Assembly: GCF_016735495.2 (NCBI RefSeq)
Contig: NZ_JAERQY020000005.1
Location: 241,677 to 305,676, forward strand
DNA length: 64,000 bases
Reading direction: 5' to 3'
Origin: Lysobacter sp. MMG2
Lineage (GTDB): Bacteria > Pseudomonadota > Gammaproteobacteria > Xanthomonadales > Xanthomonadaceae
How positions within the stretch are numbered: position 1 is the first letter of the stretch; the number at the start of each line of letters is the position of its first letter. Position numbers and translations under genes: made by a program. Below are positions 23,924 to 33,200 of the stretch, piece by piece. The notes beneath the pieces are model-generated. The model saw nothing but the letters and a program-made list of their open reading frames with translations. It ran no database searches and had not been told where the DNA came from.

Positions 23924-25180
23924 TCAGTGCGACGACGTGCCCGGCGTGTCGCCGGGGCGCGTGGACGAGGCGGTCGACGATCCCGCCTGTCGTGAACGAC
24001 CGGACGACGCGGTGGACTCGCTCGAGCGCGACTCGCCCGTCGAGCGCGCGGCCTGCACCTGGATGCGGTTGTCGACCTGCTTCACGCCGCTGCTGGCATC
24101 GGCGAGGTCTTCGGCACGGTGTTTCATCCAGCGCTCGGCCACGGTTCCTTCGAGCGTGATCACGCCGCCGACGCAACGCACGGTGATGTCGCTGGCGTCC
24201 AGATAATCGTCTTCGGTGAGGCGCTCGTGGATGTCCTCGAGCAGGCGTTCGTCCGAACGCGTGTAGGACTTCGGTCCCAGGCCGCGATAGCTGCGCCGGC
24301 CCTCGCGCTGCGACGAACCCGGGTAGTCACTGCGCGTCTGCGCACGCGAGGCGTATCCGGTGGCGTAGCCACTGGCGCCGTAGCGGTTGTCGTAGGCCTG
24401 CTCGTCCGCGTAGCCGGAGGAGAGCCCATAGCCTTCACCGTAGCCGCGTTCCCAATGGCGGGTGCCGGTACTGCGGCCCGCTTCGCCGCCTTCGTAGCCG
24501 CGGAACTCGCGACCGCTGCCGTAGCCATGCGTGCCCTGGCTGTGTTCGCCCTGGCCGTGGGCCTGCGTGCCGTAGCCCTGCAGGTTGCTGTAGTCCTGGC
24601 CGCTCTGGCGCGTGCGCCCCAGGCTGCCGTATCCGTCGTAATCCTGCGAGGCGCTGCCAGCGTAATCGCGCCCGTAGGCGTATTCGCCGCGGCTGCGATC
24701 GCCGAATCCGCCGTATTCACGCCCGCGCGAACGGGACGAACCGTAGCGTTCGTCCTCGCGTCCCTGCGCGCCATAACTGCTCTGCTCACCCCAGCGCTGC
24801 GCCTCGCGGCGGCCTTGCGCCCACTCCTGCTCGTCGCGCCCCAGGTTCTCGTCCTGACGGCCCATGCGACCGGCCTGGGCGGTGTCGTAATCGCCGGCAT
24901 AGTGGCCTTGCGTACGACCGTGACGGGCCTCGTCCCACTCCTCGCCTGCGCCCCAGCGGCGCACGCCGGGTTGCCCGTAGTCGGAGCGCGTGCCGTACTC
25001 GGCTTCCTTCTGACGTTGTCGCTGCCGCTCTTCGTTGCGCCTGGACACATCGCGTTCGTTCATCGTTTCTCTCCTTCCACTGAACCAGGCGCGCCCCGTT
25101 TCCAGGGCGCGCGCGCCAAGCCGCAACGCGTCCTGCGCGACGGCCTTCAACTCACCGGTTCCCGATCGCTCATCAGGCAC
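23924..25180 (-). CDS. BON-domain protein with Gly/Tyr/Arg-rich region
   Basis: 418 residues with a GTG start (VPDERSGTGELKAVAQDALRLG) preceded by AGGAGG at 8 bp. A second in-frame start, ATG at 25063 (MNERDVSRRNEERQRQRQ), has AAGGAG 7 bp upstream and would give 379 residues, so two isoforms are possible. Residues about 40-285 are low-complexity, rich in G, Y, R, Q, S and D (for example YGRDYAGSASQDYDGYGSLG). The BON domain follows at about 300-365: RLLEDIHERLTEDDYLDASDITVRCVGGVITLEGTV, ending in VKQVDNRIQV. The Ser/Thr-rich tail is acidic. BON domains bind phospholipid or partner proteins in osmotic stress proteins. No signal peptide. A perfect sigma-54 promoter lies 150 bp upstream. Confidence 0.88.
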   Translation of the reverse strand: MPDERSGTGELKAVAQDALRLGARALETGRAWFSGRRETMNERDVSRRNEERQRQRQKEAEYGTRSDYGQPGVRRWGAGEEWDEARHGRTQGHYAGDYDTAQAGRMGRQDENLGRDEQEWAQGRREAQRWGEQSSYGAQGREDERYGSSRSRGREYGGFGDRSRGEYAYGRDYAGSASQDYDGYGSLGRTRQSGQDYSNLQGYGTQAHGQGEHSQGTHGYGSGREFRGYEGGEAGRSTGTRHWERGYGEGYGLSSGYADEQAYDNRYGASGYATGYASRAQTRSDYPGSSQREGRRSYRGLGPKSYTRSDERLLEDIHERLTEDDYLDASDITVRCVGGVITLEGTVAERWMKHRAEDLADASSGVKQVDNRIQVQAARSTGESRSSESTASSGRSRQAGSSTASSTRPGDTPGTSSH

Positions 25181-25329
25181 TGGACTGTCCTCCTGTGTGA
25201 AGGTGCATGTCGCACCGCGCGCATCGCACGCAGCAAGACTGTGCCGCGTGGCATGTAAAAACGATGCGGACAACCATTCAGGCGCGACGCGCGTGACGAC
25301 GAGAACTTCGAAGATCGCCCAGATACTCC

Positions 25330-25344
25330 GCAAGAGGCGTGCCA
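25330..25344 (-). promoter_or_regulatory. Sigma-54 promoter (-24/-12) of the BON gene
   Basis: Minus strand TGGCACGCCTCTTGC: TGGCAC at 25344-25339, 5 bp, TTGC at 25333-25330. Every core position of the sigma-54 consensus TGGCACG-N4-TTGC is met. The start point would be near 25318, leaving about 138 nt of leader to the GTG. Confidence 0.82.
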
Positions 25345-25385
25345 CGCCGCGAGCGCGCCGTCGCGGCTTCGCGCGTGAAATGGCG

Positions 25386-25416
25386 CGGAAAATTTTCCGT
25401 TCGTGAAATTGTTTCC
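25386..25416. promoter_or_regulatory. Candidate activator sites upstream of BON promoter
   Basis: A perfect 14-bp palindrome CGGAAAATTTTCCG (25386-25399) and a second site TGAAATTGTTTCC (25404-25416) lie 75-95 bp upstream of the predicted sigma-54 start point. The second matches GGAAGATGTTTCC at 22253-22265 in 10 of 13 positions. Tandem dyads at this distance are typical for NtrC-family activators. The rest of 25181-25464 holds no gene. Confidence 0.5.
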
Positions 25417-25464
25417 GTTGCCGATGGCGCATTGAATGCGCGCACCGATCTGCGCTGACGCGCG

Positions 25465-27276
25465 TTACGGCTTCACGCTGCCGTTGTCTTCCTGCAACTT
25501 CGGCTTGAACGGAATGTCCGGCGGCGGGCGCGCACCGGCGGGCTGGTCGTTGAGGTTGGGATCGCTGAGGCCGCAACCGCCGCCCAGGCCGAGCATCGAC
25601 ACCACGCACTCGATGCGCTTGTTGGTGCCCGGGATGGGGATGGTGACCTTCTGGATGCCCTTGCGCACCCATTCGGCCAGCAGGGTTTCGTTCGGCACCC
25701 AGTACTTCTCGAACGAGGTCGGTTCGAAATCGGTCGGCTTGCGCTTGAGCCAGGTACCGGCGCGGTCGAGATCGCGGATCTCCTGGGTGATCGCGCCGGG
25801 CGGTGCCGGAGGCGCTGCGGAACCGGTCGCTTCCGGTACGCGCAGGCTGCCGTCGGCGTTGTAGAGGCCGGGCGTGACACCTCGCTGGCCGCCGGGGACG
25901 TTGCGCGTGCTCGCGCCCCAGTCGTCACCGCGCTGCGGCGTGGACCAGGTGCCGGGCGAAGGCGTCGGGCGCGGCCCGGCGCCGGCGCTCGCCGGTTGCG
26001 CTCCCTGACCGGCCGCGGCGGGCGCGGTGCCGGACGGCGCCGCACTGCCGGGCGCAGCCGGCGCAGGCGTGGAGGTGGCCGCAGCCGTCGACGTGGAAGG
26101 CGACGTCGAAGGCGCCGTCGAAGGGGCTGCGGACGGCGCGGCCGAGGACGGTGCCGTCGTCGCGGCGGGCGCCGATGCGACCGGCGTCGGAGCCGCGGGT
26201 GCGGGCGTCGGCGGTGCGGGAATCTCGCGCGTGCGCACGGCCTGTTCGGTCGTGCGCACCTGCGGCGCGGGAACCGTCGGCTCAGGCAGCGCGCGCACCG
26301 GAACGCGCGGCAGCGGCGCGGGGATCTCGCGTACGGTCACTTCGCGCGTGCGCTGTTCGATCGTCGGCGCGGCGATTTCACGCGCTGCGATGTCGGGGCG
26401 CAGCGGCTGCACCGGCTCGGCGACTTCGGTGGTGCGCACGGTCGGCGTCGGCGCGCGCAGTTCCGGGGCGGTGAATGTCGGCTCCGGCGGGCGGCGTCGC
26501 GTCGGCGGCAGGACGAACACCTGCGGCGCGTCCGGCACGGGTTCGCTCACGGTGACGGCTTGTTCAACCGGCGGCGTCGGTGGCGGCAGTCGCGGTTCGG
26601 GCACTTCGCGCTGCGCGACTTCCGGCAGCGGCGCGTCGATCGCGGGCGCCGGCGGCGTAGGCACCGACGGTGCCGGCGGCGGCTGCGGCGCGGGCGGCTG
26701 TTCGGACGCTGCGGGCTGCGCGGGTGTCGGTGTCGGTGTCGGTGTCGGGGCTGGAGCCGGTGCCGGTGTGGCCTCGGCCTGCGGCGTGGGCTCGCTTGCG
26801 CCGCCGCCGGGTTCCTTCGGCGTGCCGGTGCCGATGTACTCGATCATCGTCACCTCCTCGCCCTGTGGCGGCGGTGCGCTGACAGCCATGAAGCGCAGGT
26901 ACATCAGGTACAGCAGCAGCGCGCTGACGATCACGTGCCACAGCACGGTGAAGATCGAGGCGAACCAGTGCGTGCGGCGGTCGTACTTGTCCCAGCGATC
27001 CGATGCGTGCTGCCAGTCCTGCCGCATCAGCGCACTGAACGCCTGCCAGCGCGTCAGCTCACCCAGTCGCCTGGGGCGCGACGTGAGCGGTCGTTGCAGG
27101 AATACGGCGATGATCGCGTCGGACGTCGCGCCGCGCACCGCGCCGACGCGTTCGCGCATGCTGTCGAACCACGCCTGCCAGCCGGGCGGGAACTCACCGG
27201 CCTTGCGGCGCAGATGCGGCGAAACGAGCTGCAGCCTTCGCTGCAGTGCGTGGATGAGGTCGGCGGCGGAGAACAT
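25465..27276 (-). CDS. Transmembrane repetitive protein (Pro/Ala/Thr-rich)
   Basis: 603 residues, of the type annotated in Xanthomonadaceae as 'transmembrane repetitive protein'. Residues 1-105 are cytoplasmic and helical. One membrane segment lies at about 107-130 (IFTVLWHVIVSALLLYLMYLRFM). A roughly 330-residue extracytoplasmic P/A/T/E-rich region follows (repeats such as EIPAP, TREV, APTP). The compact C-terminal domain (about 490-603) contains YWVPNETLLAEWVRKGIQKVTIPIPG and two-Cys segment IECVVSMLGLGGGCGL, so a disulphide is possible. The layout (one membrane anchor, Pro-rich spacer, periplasmic end domain) resembles TonB/TolA energy couplers, but no TonB_C motif is evident. nfuA is 19 bp upstream on the same strand. 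Confidence 0.8.
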   Translation of the reverse strand: MFSAADLIHALQRRLQLVSPHLRRKAGEFPPGWQAWFDSMRERVGAVRGATSDAIIAVFLQRPLTSRPRRLGELTRWQAFSALMRQDWQHASDRWDKYDRRTHWFASIFTVLWHVIVSALLLYLMYLRFMAVSAPPPQGEEVTMIEYIGTGTPKEPGGGASEPTPQAEATPAPAPAPTPTPTPTPAQPAASEQPPAPQPPPAPSVPTPPAPAIDAPLPEVAQREVPEPRLPPPTPPVEQAVTVSEPVPDAPQVFVLPPTRRRPPEPTFTAPELRAPTPTVRTTEVAEPVQPLRPDIAAREIAAPTIEQRTREVTVREIPAPLPRVPVRALPEPTVPAPQVRTTEQAVRTREIPAPPTPAPAAPTPVASAPAATTAPSSAAPSAAPSTAPSTSPSTSTAAATSTPAPAAPGSAAPSGTAPAAAGQGAQPASAGAGPRPTPSPGTWSTPQRGDDWGASTRNVPGGQRGVTPGLYNADGSLRVPEATGSAAPPAPPGAITQEIRDLDRAGTWLKRKPTDFEPTSFEKYWVPNETLLAEWVRKGIQKVTIPIPGTNKRIECVVSMLGLGGGCGLSDPNLNDQPAGARPPPDIPFKPKLQEDNGSVKP

Positions 27277-27295
27277 CTACGTCGCCGGGTCCGGC

Positions 27296-27892
27296 TCAGG
27301 CCGCGCTGTCGCGGCGGATGTAAGGTGCGTCGCCGGTTTCGTGGTCGGTGGCGTCGCGCACCGCGGTCACACCGGGCACCTTGCTCAACAGCGTCTTCTC
27401 GATGCCCTGCTTGAGCGTCACGTCCGCCATGCCGCAACCGTGGCAGCCGCCACCGAAGCGCAGCACCACGACACCCTCGGCGGTGACTTCCTGCACCGAG
27501 ACGTTGCCACGGTGAGAGGCCAGCTGCGGGTTGATCTCCTGCTCGACGATCCAGTGCACGCGCTCGACCAGCGAGGCCGAATCGGCCGGCGCCTCGCCCT
27601 TGATCTTGGGCGCGCGGATCTGCAACTGGCCGCCCGTGGCCTGGGTTTCGTAATCGATGTCCGCACCGTCGAGGTACTTCACGCTCGCGGCGTCGAGCCA
27701 CATCGTGAAGCCTTCGCAGTCCACCGCCCACTCGTCGCCCTGCAGGTCGCCGGGTTCGGCGAACTCCAGGCGCACGTCGGCGCGCGGCGTGCCGGCGTGC
27801 ACCGCCGACAGACGAACGCCGAGGCCCGGCAGGGACTCGCGCTCGATCAGCTTGCGGAAGTGACGCTGGGCGGATTCGGAAATATTGATCAT
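27296..27892 (-). CDS. nfuA: Fe-S biogenesis protein NfuA
   Basis: Carrier delivering 4Fe-4S clusters to apo-enzymes. 198 residues: the N-terminal degenerate A-type (HesB-like) domain (1-95, [19 protein letters not shown]) lacks the cluster cysteines. The NifU-like C-terminal domain (about 105-180) carries the cluster-binding CxxC in [21 protein letters not shown]. Length and domain order match E. coli NfuA. It is upstream of the transmembrane repetitive protein and divergent from phhB. Confidence 0.97.
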   Translation of the reverse strand: MINISESAQRHFRKLIERESLPGLGVRLSAVHAGTPRADVRLEFAEPGDLQGDEWAVDCEGFTMWLDAASVKYLDGADIDYETQATGGQLQIRAPKIKGEAPADSASLVERVHWIVEQEINPQLASHRGNVSVQEVTAEGVVVLRFGGGCHGCGMADVTLKQGIEKTLLSKVPGVTAVRDATDHETGDAPYIRRDSAA

Positions 27893-27998
27893 GGGGCTAT
27901 TCTAACGGGGTCCGCGCAGTCAGATGGCGCGCCCGTCACCCGCGATGCCCGACGATGCGTTCCATTCAGTCGGCATGCGCCGCAAGGAGCCCCACCCC

Positions 27999-28340
27999 GT
28001 GAACGACCTCATCCCCCTCGCCCAGGCCCACTGCGTCGCCCGGCGCGGCAGCGAGCACCGGCTCAGCGAAGCGCGCGTGCGCGAACTGCTGCCCGAAGTG
28101 CCCGGCTGGGAGGTCGTGGAGGACGGCCACGCGATCACCAAGACGTTCCGCTTCGCCAACTACCACGAGACGATGGCCTTCGTGAACGCACTGGCCTTCA
28201 TGGCCCATCGCGAAGACCACCACCCGGACCTGGGCGTGCACTACGACCGCTGCGTGGTGCGGTATTCGACGCACGACGTCGGCGGGTTGAGCGAGAACGA
28301 CTTCATCTGCGCCGCCAAGGCCGAAGCCCTGGCCGCCTGA
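27999..28340 (+). CDS. phhB: Pterin-4a-carbinolamine dehydratase
   Basis: Regenerates the tetrahydropterin cofactor of phenylalanine hydroxylase. The 113-residue form starts with GTG ([17 protein letters not shown]), preceded by AAGGAG at about 10 bp. The upstream ATG at 27924 adds 25 residues without family likeness. Active-site motif seen: [37 protein letters not shown], split as H-x-HHP and the later THDVGGLS. No phenylalanine hydroxylase gene is in the window. Confidence 0.93.
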   Translation: MNDLIPLAQAHCVARRGSEHRLSEARVRELLPEVPGWEVVEDGHAITKTFRFANYHETMAFVNALAFMAHREDHHPDLGVHYDRCVVRYSTHDVGGLSENDFICAAKAEALAA

Positions 28341-28370
28341 CCGTCCACCGCCCCCGAGGCCGCCCCCGCC

Positions 28371-28793
28371 ATGGACCTGTCCCGCATCCGCATCGTGTTC
28401 GCCGCCGGTTTCGCCGTGTCCCTGCTGGCTGCGTGCCAGCAGCAGCCGCCACCGCCGCCGCGCGTACCGAGCACGGAGCTGCTCGCCGTCGACACGCCGC
28501 CGCCGGGCTATCCGGAAGAGGTGGCCTGCGACAACATCGGCGGCCAGGTGGTCCTGGCGATGACCGTCGGCGTGGACGGCAAGCCCAGCTCGGTCGAGGT
28601 CTTCCGCAGCAGCGGCAACGCCGCGCTGGACAAGGCCGCCGAGGAAGGCGTGCGCAACTGGACCTTCAAGCCCGCCACGCGCGGCGGGCAGGCCCAGCCT
28701 TCACGGCTGCAGGTGCCGGTGAACTTCAATCCGCCGCAGGAGCGCCCGCAGCGGTGCTACATGCTGGACGAACAGCGCCGCCGCGGCGGTTGA
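28371..28793 (+). CDS. TonB C-terminal domain lipoprotein
   Basis: 140 residues. Signal peptide with lipobox (VSLLAAC, Cys22), then a Pro-rich stretch (QQQPPPPPRVP). The TonB_C-type domain is GGQVVLAMTVGVDGKPSSVEVFRSSGNAALDKAAEEGVRNWTFKPA, where VDGKxxxVxVxxSSG and the final WxFxPA are diagnostic. It has lipid anchoring instead of the TonB membrane helix, so it is probably an envelope protein that reuses the fold rather than an energy transducer. Downstream of phhB by 30 bp, possibly co-transcribed; convergent with rluC. Confidence 0.85.
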   Translation: MDLSRIRIVFAAGFAVSLLAACQQQPPPPPRVPSTELLAVDTPPPGYPEEVACDNIGGQVVLAMTVGVDGKPSSVEVFRSSGNAALDKAAEEGVRNWTFKPATRGGQAQPSRLQVPVNFNPPQERPQRCYMLDEQRRRGG

Positions 28794-28802
28794 GCGCGGC
28801 GA

Positions 28803-29801
28803 TCAGGCCAGGCGGTCGAGCACGTCGATCAGCTCCGGCGCCAGCGGTGCGTTGAGCAGGTACGGCGTCTTGCCGCCGTCCAGCGCGAACTCCAGCGTCG
28901 AGGCATGCAGGAACAGCCGCTTCAGCCCGACCTGTTCGCGCAACCGCTTGTTGACCTCGGCATCGCCGTACTTGTCGTCGCCGGCGATCGGATGGCCGAT
29001 GTGCTGCGAATGCACGCGGATCTGGTGGGTGCGGCCGGTCTCGATGCGGACTTCGCAGTAGGACTGCCCGCCGCGGCGTTCGAGCACCTTGAAGTGGCTC
29101 AGCGACGCCTTGCCGATCGGATTGACCTGCACGTGCCGCTCGCCGCCCTGGCGCAGGCCGATGTGCAGCGGCGCATCGACGGTCATCACGCCGTCGGGCA
29201 TGCGCCCGGTCAACAGGGCCAGGTAGCGCTTCGATATACCGCCGTCCTCCCGCATCAGCGCCTGCAGCTCGGTCAGGGCCGAGCGCTTCTTGGCGACGAT
29301 GAGCAGGCCGGAGGTGTCGCGATCCAGGCGATGCACCAGCTCCAGCGTCTGCCCCGGCCGCAGCGCGCGCAGCGACTCGATTGCCCCGTGGCTGATGCCG
29401 CTGCCGCCGTGGCTGGCCAGACCGGAGGGCTTGTTCAGGGCCAGCAGCCGGGCGTCCTCGAACACGATCGCCGCCTCCAGCGCCTCCAGCAAACCCTTCG
29501 GCGGCGGCGCCTTGTCGCCCACCTCGCTGAGACGAACCGGCGGAATCCGCACTTCGTCCCCGCCTTCGAGTTTGCGCTCGGCCTTGGCGCGGCCGCCGTT
29601 CACCCGGACCTGGCCGGAGCGGACCAGCTTGTAGACCAGCGAACGCGGGGCGCCCTTGAGCTGGCCCAGCAGGAAGTTGTCCAAGCGCTGCCCGGCGCGG
29701 TCGTCGGGCACGCGGACCGTACGGACCTGGGCAGGCTCATTTGCCGGACGCGGCGCGGGGCCGGTCATGCCCGGGCGTTGGGGGCGGTCTGAATGGGTCA
29801 T
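28803..29801 (-). CDS. rluC: 23S rRNA pseudouridine synthase RluC
   Basis: Makes pseudouridines in 23S rRNA (positions 955, 2504 and 2580 in E. coli). 332 residues from MTHSDRPQRPGMTGPAP; the longer frame overlaps the rne leader. The S4 RNA-binding domain is RAGQRLDNFLLGQLKGAPRSLVYKLVRSGQVRVNGGR. The catalytic Asp is in LVHRLDRDTSGLLIVAK. The later RIETGRTHQIRVHSQHIGHPIAGDDKYG is the conserved RluA-family block. Gene pair rluC/rne, divergent, is conserved in gammaproteobacteria, which supports RluC over RluD. Confidence 0.95.
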   Translation of the reverse strand: MTHSDRPQRPGMTGPAPRPANEPAQVRTVRVPDDRAGQRLDNFLLGQLKGAPRSLVYKLVRSGQVRVNGGRAKAERKLEGGDEVRIPPVRLSEVGDKAPPPKGLLEALEAAIVFEDARLLALNKPSGLASHGGSGISHGAIESLRALRPGQTLELVHRLDRDTSGLLIVAKKRSALTELQALMREDGGISKRYLALLTGRMPDGVMTVDAPLHIGLRQGGERHVQVNPIGKASLSHFKVLERRGGQSYCEVRIETGRTHQIRVHSQHIGHPIAGDDKYGDAEVNKRLREQVGLKRLFLHASTLEFALDGGKTPYLLNAPLAPELIDVLDRLA

Positions 29802-30243
29802 CCTGCGGGGGTTATCTGTTACACTCGCGACGCGAGATAAGGTTTTGATTTCGCAGGAAGTTACTTCAAAAAGGCCGAAAGCCCTTTCCTGCGATTCCGG
29901 TCCACGCCTAACCACTGCCCCCGGGGTAGCCATGTTAGCAGCGATGGCCCGGCGGAACCGACCTCGCCGAAGCGGGTAAAACCGCTCGTGATGAACACGT
30001 CCCGCGCGGCGTTCGCGCCGCCGGTCCCTAGATTCTTGTAAATAAAACGATTAAGCGCTCCCGCGGCGTGCCGTGGTGTCGTAGCGCTGGAAAACTTGAG
30101 GCCGCAGCGCCAGGCCCCGCCCAACGGCGACCGGCGCGCGGCTTGCGGTATCCAGAGGCGAAACGCCCCACGGCGTTCCGCGGCTGCAGGACGCGTATGC
30201 GTCCCGCGCCGACCACGCGCAGGAGCGCGCGAGGAACGCAACA
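29802..30243 (+). promoter_or_regulatory. Long rne leader / rluC-rne divergent region
   Basis: 442 bp without a gene. In E. coli the rne mRNA has a long structured leader through which RNase E autoregulates, and the same is likely here. A 13-bp palindrome CTCGCG-A-CGCGAG at 29824-29836 sits near the expected divergent promoters. GC-rich complementary segments between 30050 and 30240 would fold the leader. No promoter could be assigned with confidence. Confidence 0.5.
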
Positions 30244-33200
30244 ATGAAGCGAATGCTGATCAACGCAACGCAGGCGGAAGAACTGCGCGTTGCCATCGTC
30301 GACGGCCAGACCCTGTACGACATCGATATCGAACAGCCGGCCAAGGAACAAAAGAAGTCCAACATCTACAAGGGCCGTATCACCCGGCTCGAACCTTCTC
30401 TCGAAGCGGCCTTCGTCGAGTACGGCGCCGAGCGCCACGGTTTCCTGCCGCTGAAGGAAATCTCCCGCGATTACTTCCAGGCCGGCGTCGACCACAACAA
30501 GGCCGGCCTGCGTGAACTGCTGCGCGAAGGCCAGGAAATCGTTGTCCAGGTGGACAAGGAAGAACGCGGCAACAAGGGCGCGGCGCTGACGACGTTCATC
30601 TCGCTCGCCGGCCGCTACATGGTGCTGATGCCCAACTCGCCAACGGCCGGTGGCGTCTCGCGCCGCATCGAGGGCGAGGACCGCGCCGAGCTCAAGCGCG
30701 CCATGGACGCGCTGAACATCCCCGACGACATGGGCGTCATCATCCGCACGGCCGGCGTCGGCCGCGACGCGGAAGAGCTGCAGTGGGACCTGGATTACCT
30801 CCTGCAGGTCTGGAAGTCCGTCGCCGAGGCCGCGCTGGGCAAGCCGGGCACGTTCCTGATCTACCAGGAATCGCGCCTGATCATCCGCGCCCTGCGCGAC
30901 TACATGCGTCCGGACATCGGCGAGATCCTCGTCGACACGCCCGAGATGTACGCCGAAGCGCGCGACTTCGTCGAGCAGGTGATGCCGCACAACCTGCGCA
31001 AGCTCAAGCACTACACCGACGACACGCCGCTGTTCAACCGCTTCCAGATCGAATCGCAGATCGAGAACGCCTACGAGCGTGAAGTCCGCCTGCCCTCCGG
31101 CGGCGCGCTGGTCATCGACCAGACCGAAGCGCTGACCGCGATCGACGTGAACTCCGCGCGCGCCACCAAGGGCGGCGACATCGAGGAAACGGCGTTCAAC
31201 ACCAACCTGGAAGCGGCCGACGAAGTCGCGCGCCAGATGCGCCTGCGCGACCTCGGCGGCCTGGTGGTGATCGACTTCATCGACATGTCGTCGAACAAGC
31301 ACCAGCGCGAAGTCGAGAACCGCCTGGCGCACGCGCTCAAGCAGGACCGCGCCCGCGTCCAGATCGGCCGCATCTCGCGCTTTGGTCTGCTCGAACTGAG
31401 CCGCCAGCGCCTGCGTCCGAGCCTGGGCGAATCCAGCCAGCTGGTCTGCCCGCGTTGCGAAGGCCACGGCCGCATGCGCAGCGTCGAGTCGCTGTCACTG
31501 TCGATCCTGCGCCTGGCCGAAGAACACGCCATGAAGGAAAACACCGGCCAGGTGCTGGTGCAGGCGCCGACCGAGATCGCCAACTACCTTCTGAACGAGA
31601 AGCGCCGCGCGCTGAGCGAGATCGAGAAGCGCCACGACGCGCCCATCGTCATCGTCGCCGACGAGCAGCTGCACACCCCGCACTACGAGGTCACGCGCAT
31701 CCGCGAGAACGAACTGGGCGAGGAAACGAGCAAGCCCAGCTACCACCGCGGCACTCCGCGCAAGCTGCCGACGCATTCGCTGACCAAGGCCCACCTGAAC
31801 ATCCCGGCCGCGCCGGCGGTGACCAACGTCAAGCCGGCCCAGCCGGCTCCGCTGCGCGAGCCGCGCGAGCAGCCCGCCGCGCCGGCGCCCGCGCCCGCTC
31901 CGGCTCCGGTGACCGCGCCGACGCATTCGATCGGCATGGTCGAACGCATCCTGCGCTTCTTCCGCGGCAGCGCACCGGCCGCGGCCGAACCCGCGCCGGC
32001 CTCGCGCCCGCAGGACAACCGCGGCGGTCGCAACGAGCGCAATGACCGCAACGCGCAGCGCCGCGAGGGTCGCAATGGCAAGCAGGGTCGCGACGGCCGT
32101 CGTGACGATCAGCAGCCGCGCCGCGACGAGCAGCGCCGCGAAAAGCAGCCGCAACAGGCCCAGCAGCAGAAGCAGCCGTCGCAGCAGCAGCAACCGCAGC
32201 AGAAGCAGCCCAAGCAGCAACCGCAACAGCAGCAGCCCAAGCAGCCCAAGCCGCAGCAACAGGCCGAAGAGCGTGCACAGGCCCAGGCGGCCGAGCCGCG
32301 CCCGCCGCGCAACGAGCCCAAGCCCGCACCGGCGCGTGAGGCGAAGCCCGAAGTGGTGAAGCCGGAAACGCCGGCCGCCGCCACGGCCGATGCCGCACTG
32401 GTCGCACCGGCGGTCGCCGCTGCCGTGGTCGTGACCGACGCGGTCGAAACGACGCAGGCCGTCGCGCAGATCGGCGAATCCGTCGTCACCACCGAAGGCC
32501 AGGCCGCACAGGGCGAAGGCACGGGCGAAGGCGGCAGCCGCCGCCGTCGCGGCCGTCGTGGTGGCCGCCGTCGCCGCCGTGGCGGTGCTGGCGAAGCCGC
32601 CGCCGCGGGCGACGAGTCGCAGCTGCATGACGATCACGAGGACGGTTTCGACGACGAGGACGAGGCGCACGAGGCGTCGGCCGTCGCGACCGCTCCGGCC
32701 GCGTCGCGTTCGCAGCCCGAGTTCGAGTTCGACGACGAGCCGTCCGCTCCGGCGACGGTGAGCCGCCAGACGCCGGCTCCTGCCGCCCCGGTCGCCGCGA
32801 CTCCGGCACATGCCGCCGTCGCGACCGTGGCCGCCGCTGGGTCGATCGTGGCTCCGACGCCGGATGCCGAACCGAAGCGCGAGGACATCGCGCCCGTCGC
32901 CGCCAGCCCGGCGCCCGAAGCTCCGATGGACGCGCCGGCCGCTCCGGCGGTGGTCGTCGAGCCGCCGGTCGTCGTGGCGGAACCCGTGCCGGCGCCGGAA
33001 GTGGTCGAGACGCCGGAGGTAATCGACCCGACGCCCGTCGCCACGTCGGCCGAAGAGCCGCGCGCCGTGACGAAGGATGAGGTCGCGGTGACCGATTCGC
33101 GCCCGTCGGCCGTGACGCCCGCTGCATCGAACGGCGACTTCCCGCGCACCGCGGGCCTGTTCGATTCGCTGCCGCACGAAGACCGCACGCCGGCGACCGA

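Noticed and set aside
26027..28855. 942-codon plus-strand ORF spanning nfuA and the repetitive protein
   Set aside because: Crosses several well-supported genes in other frames; composition is Gly/Ala/Arg-rich without motifs.
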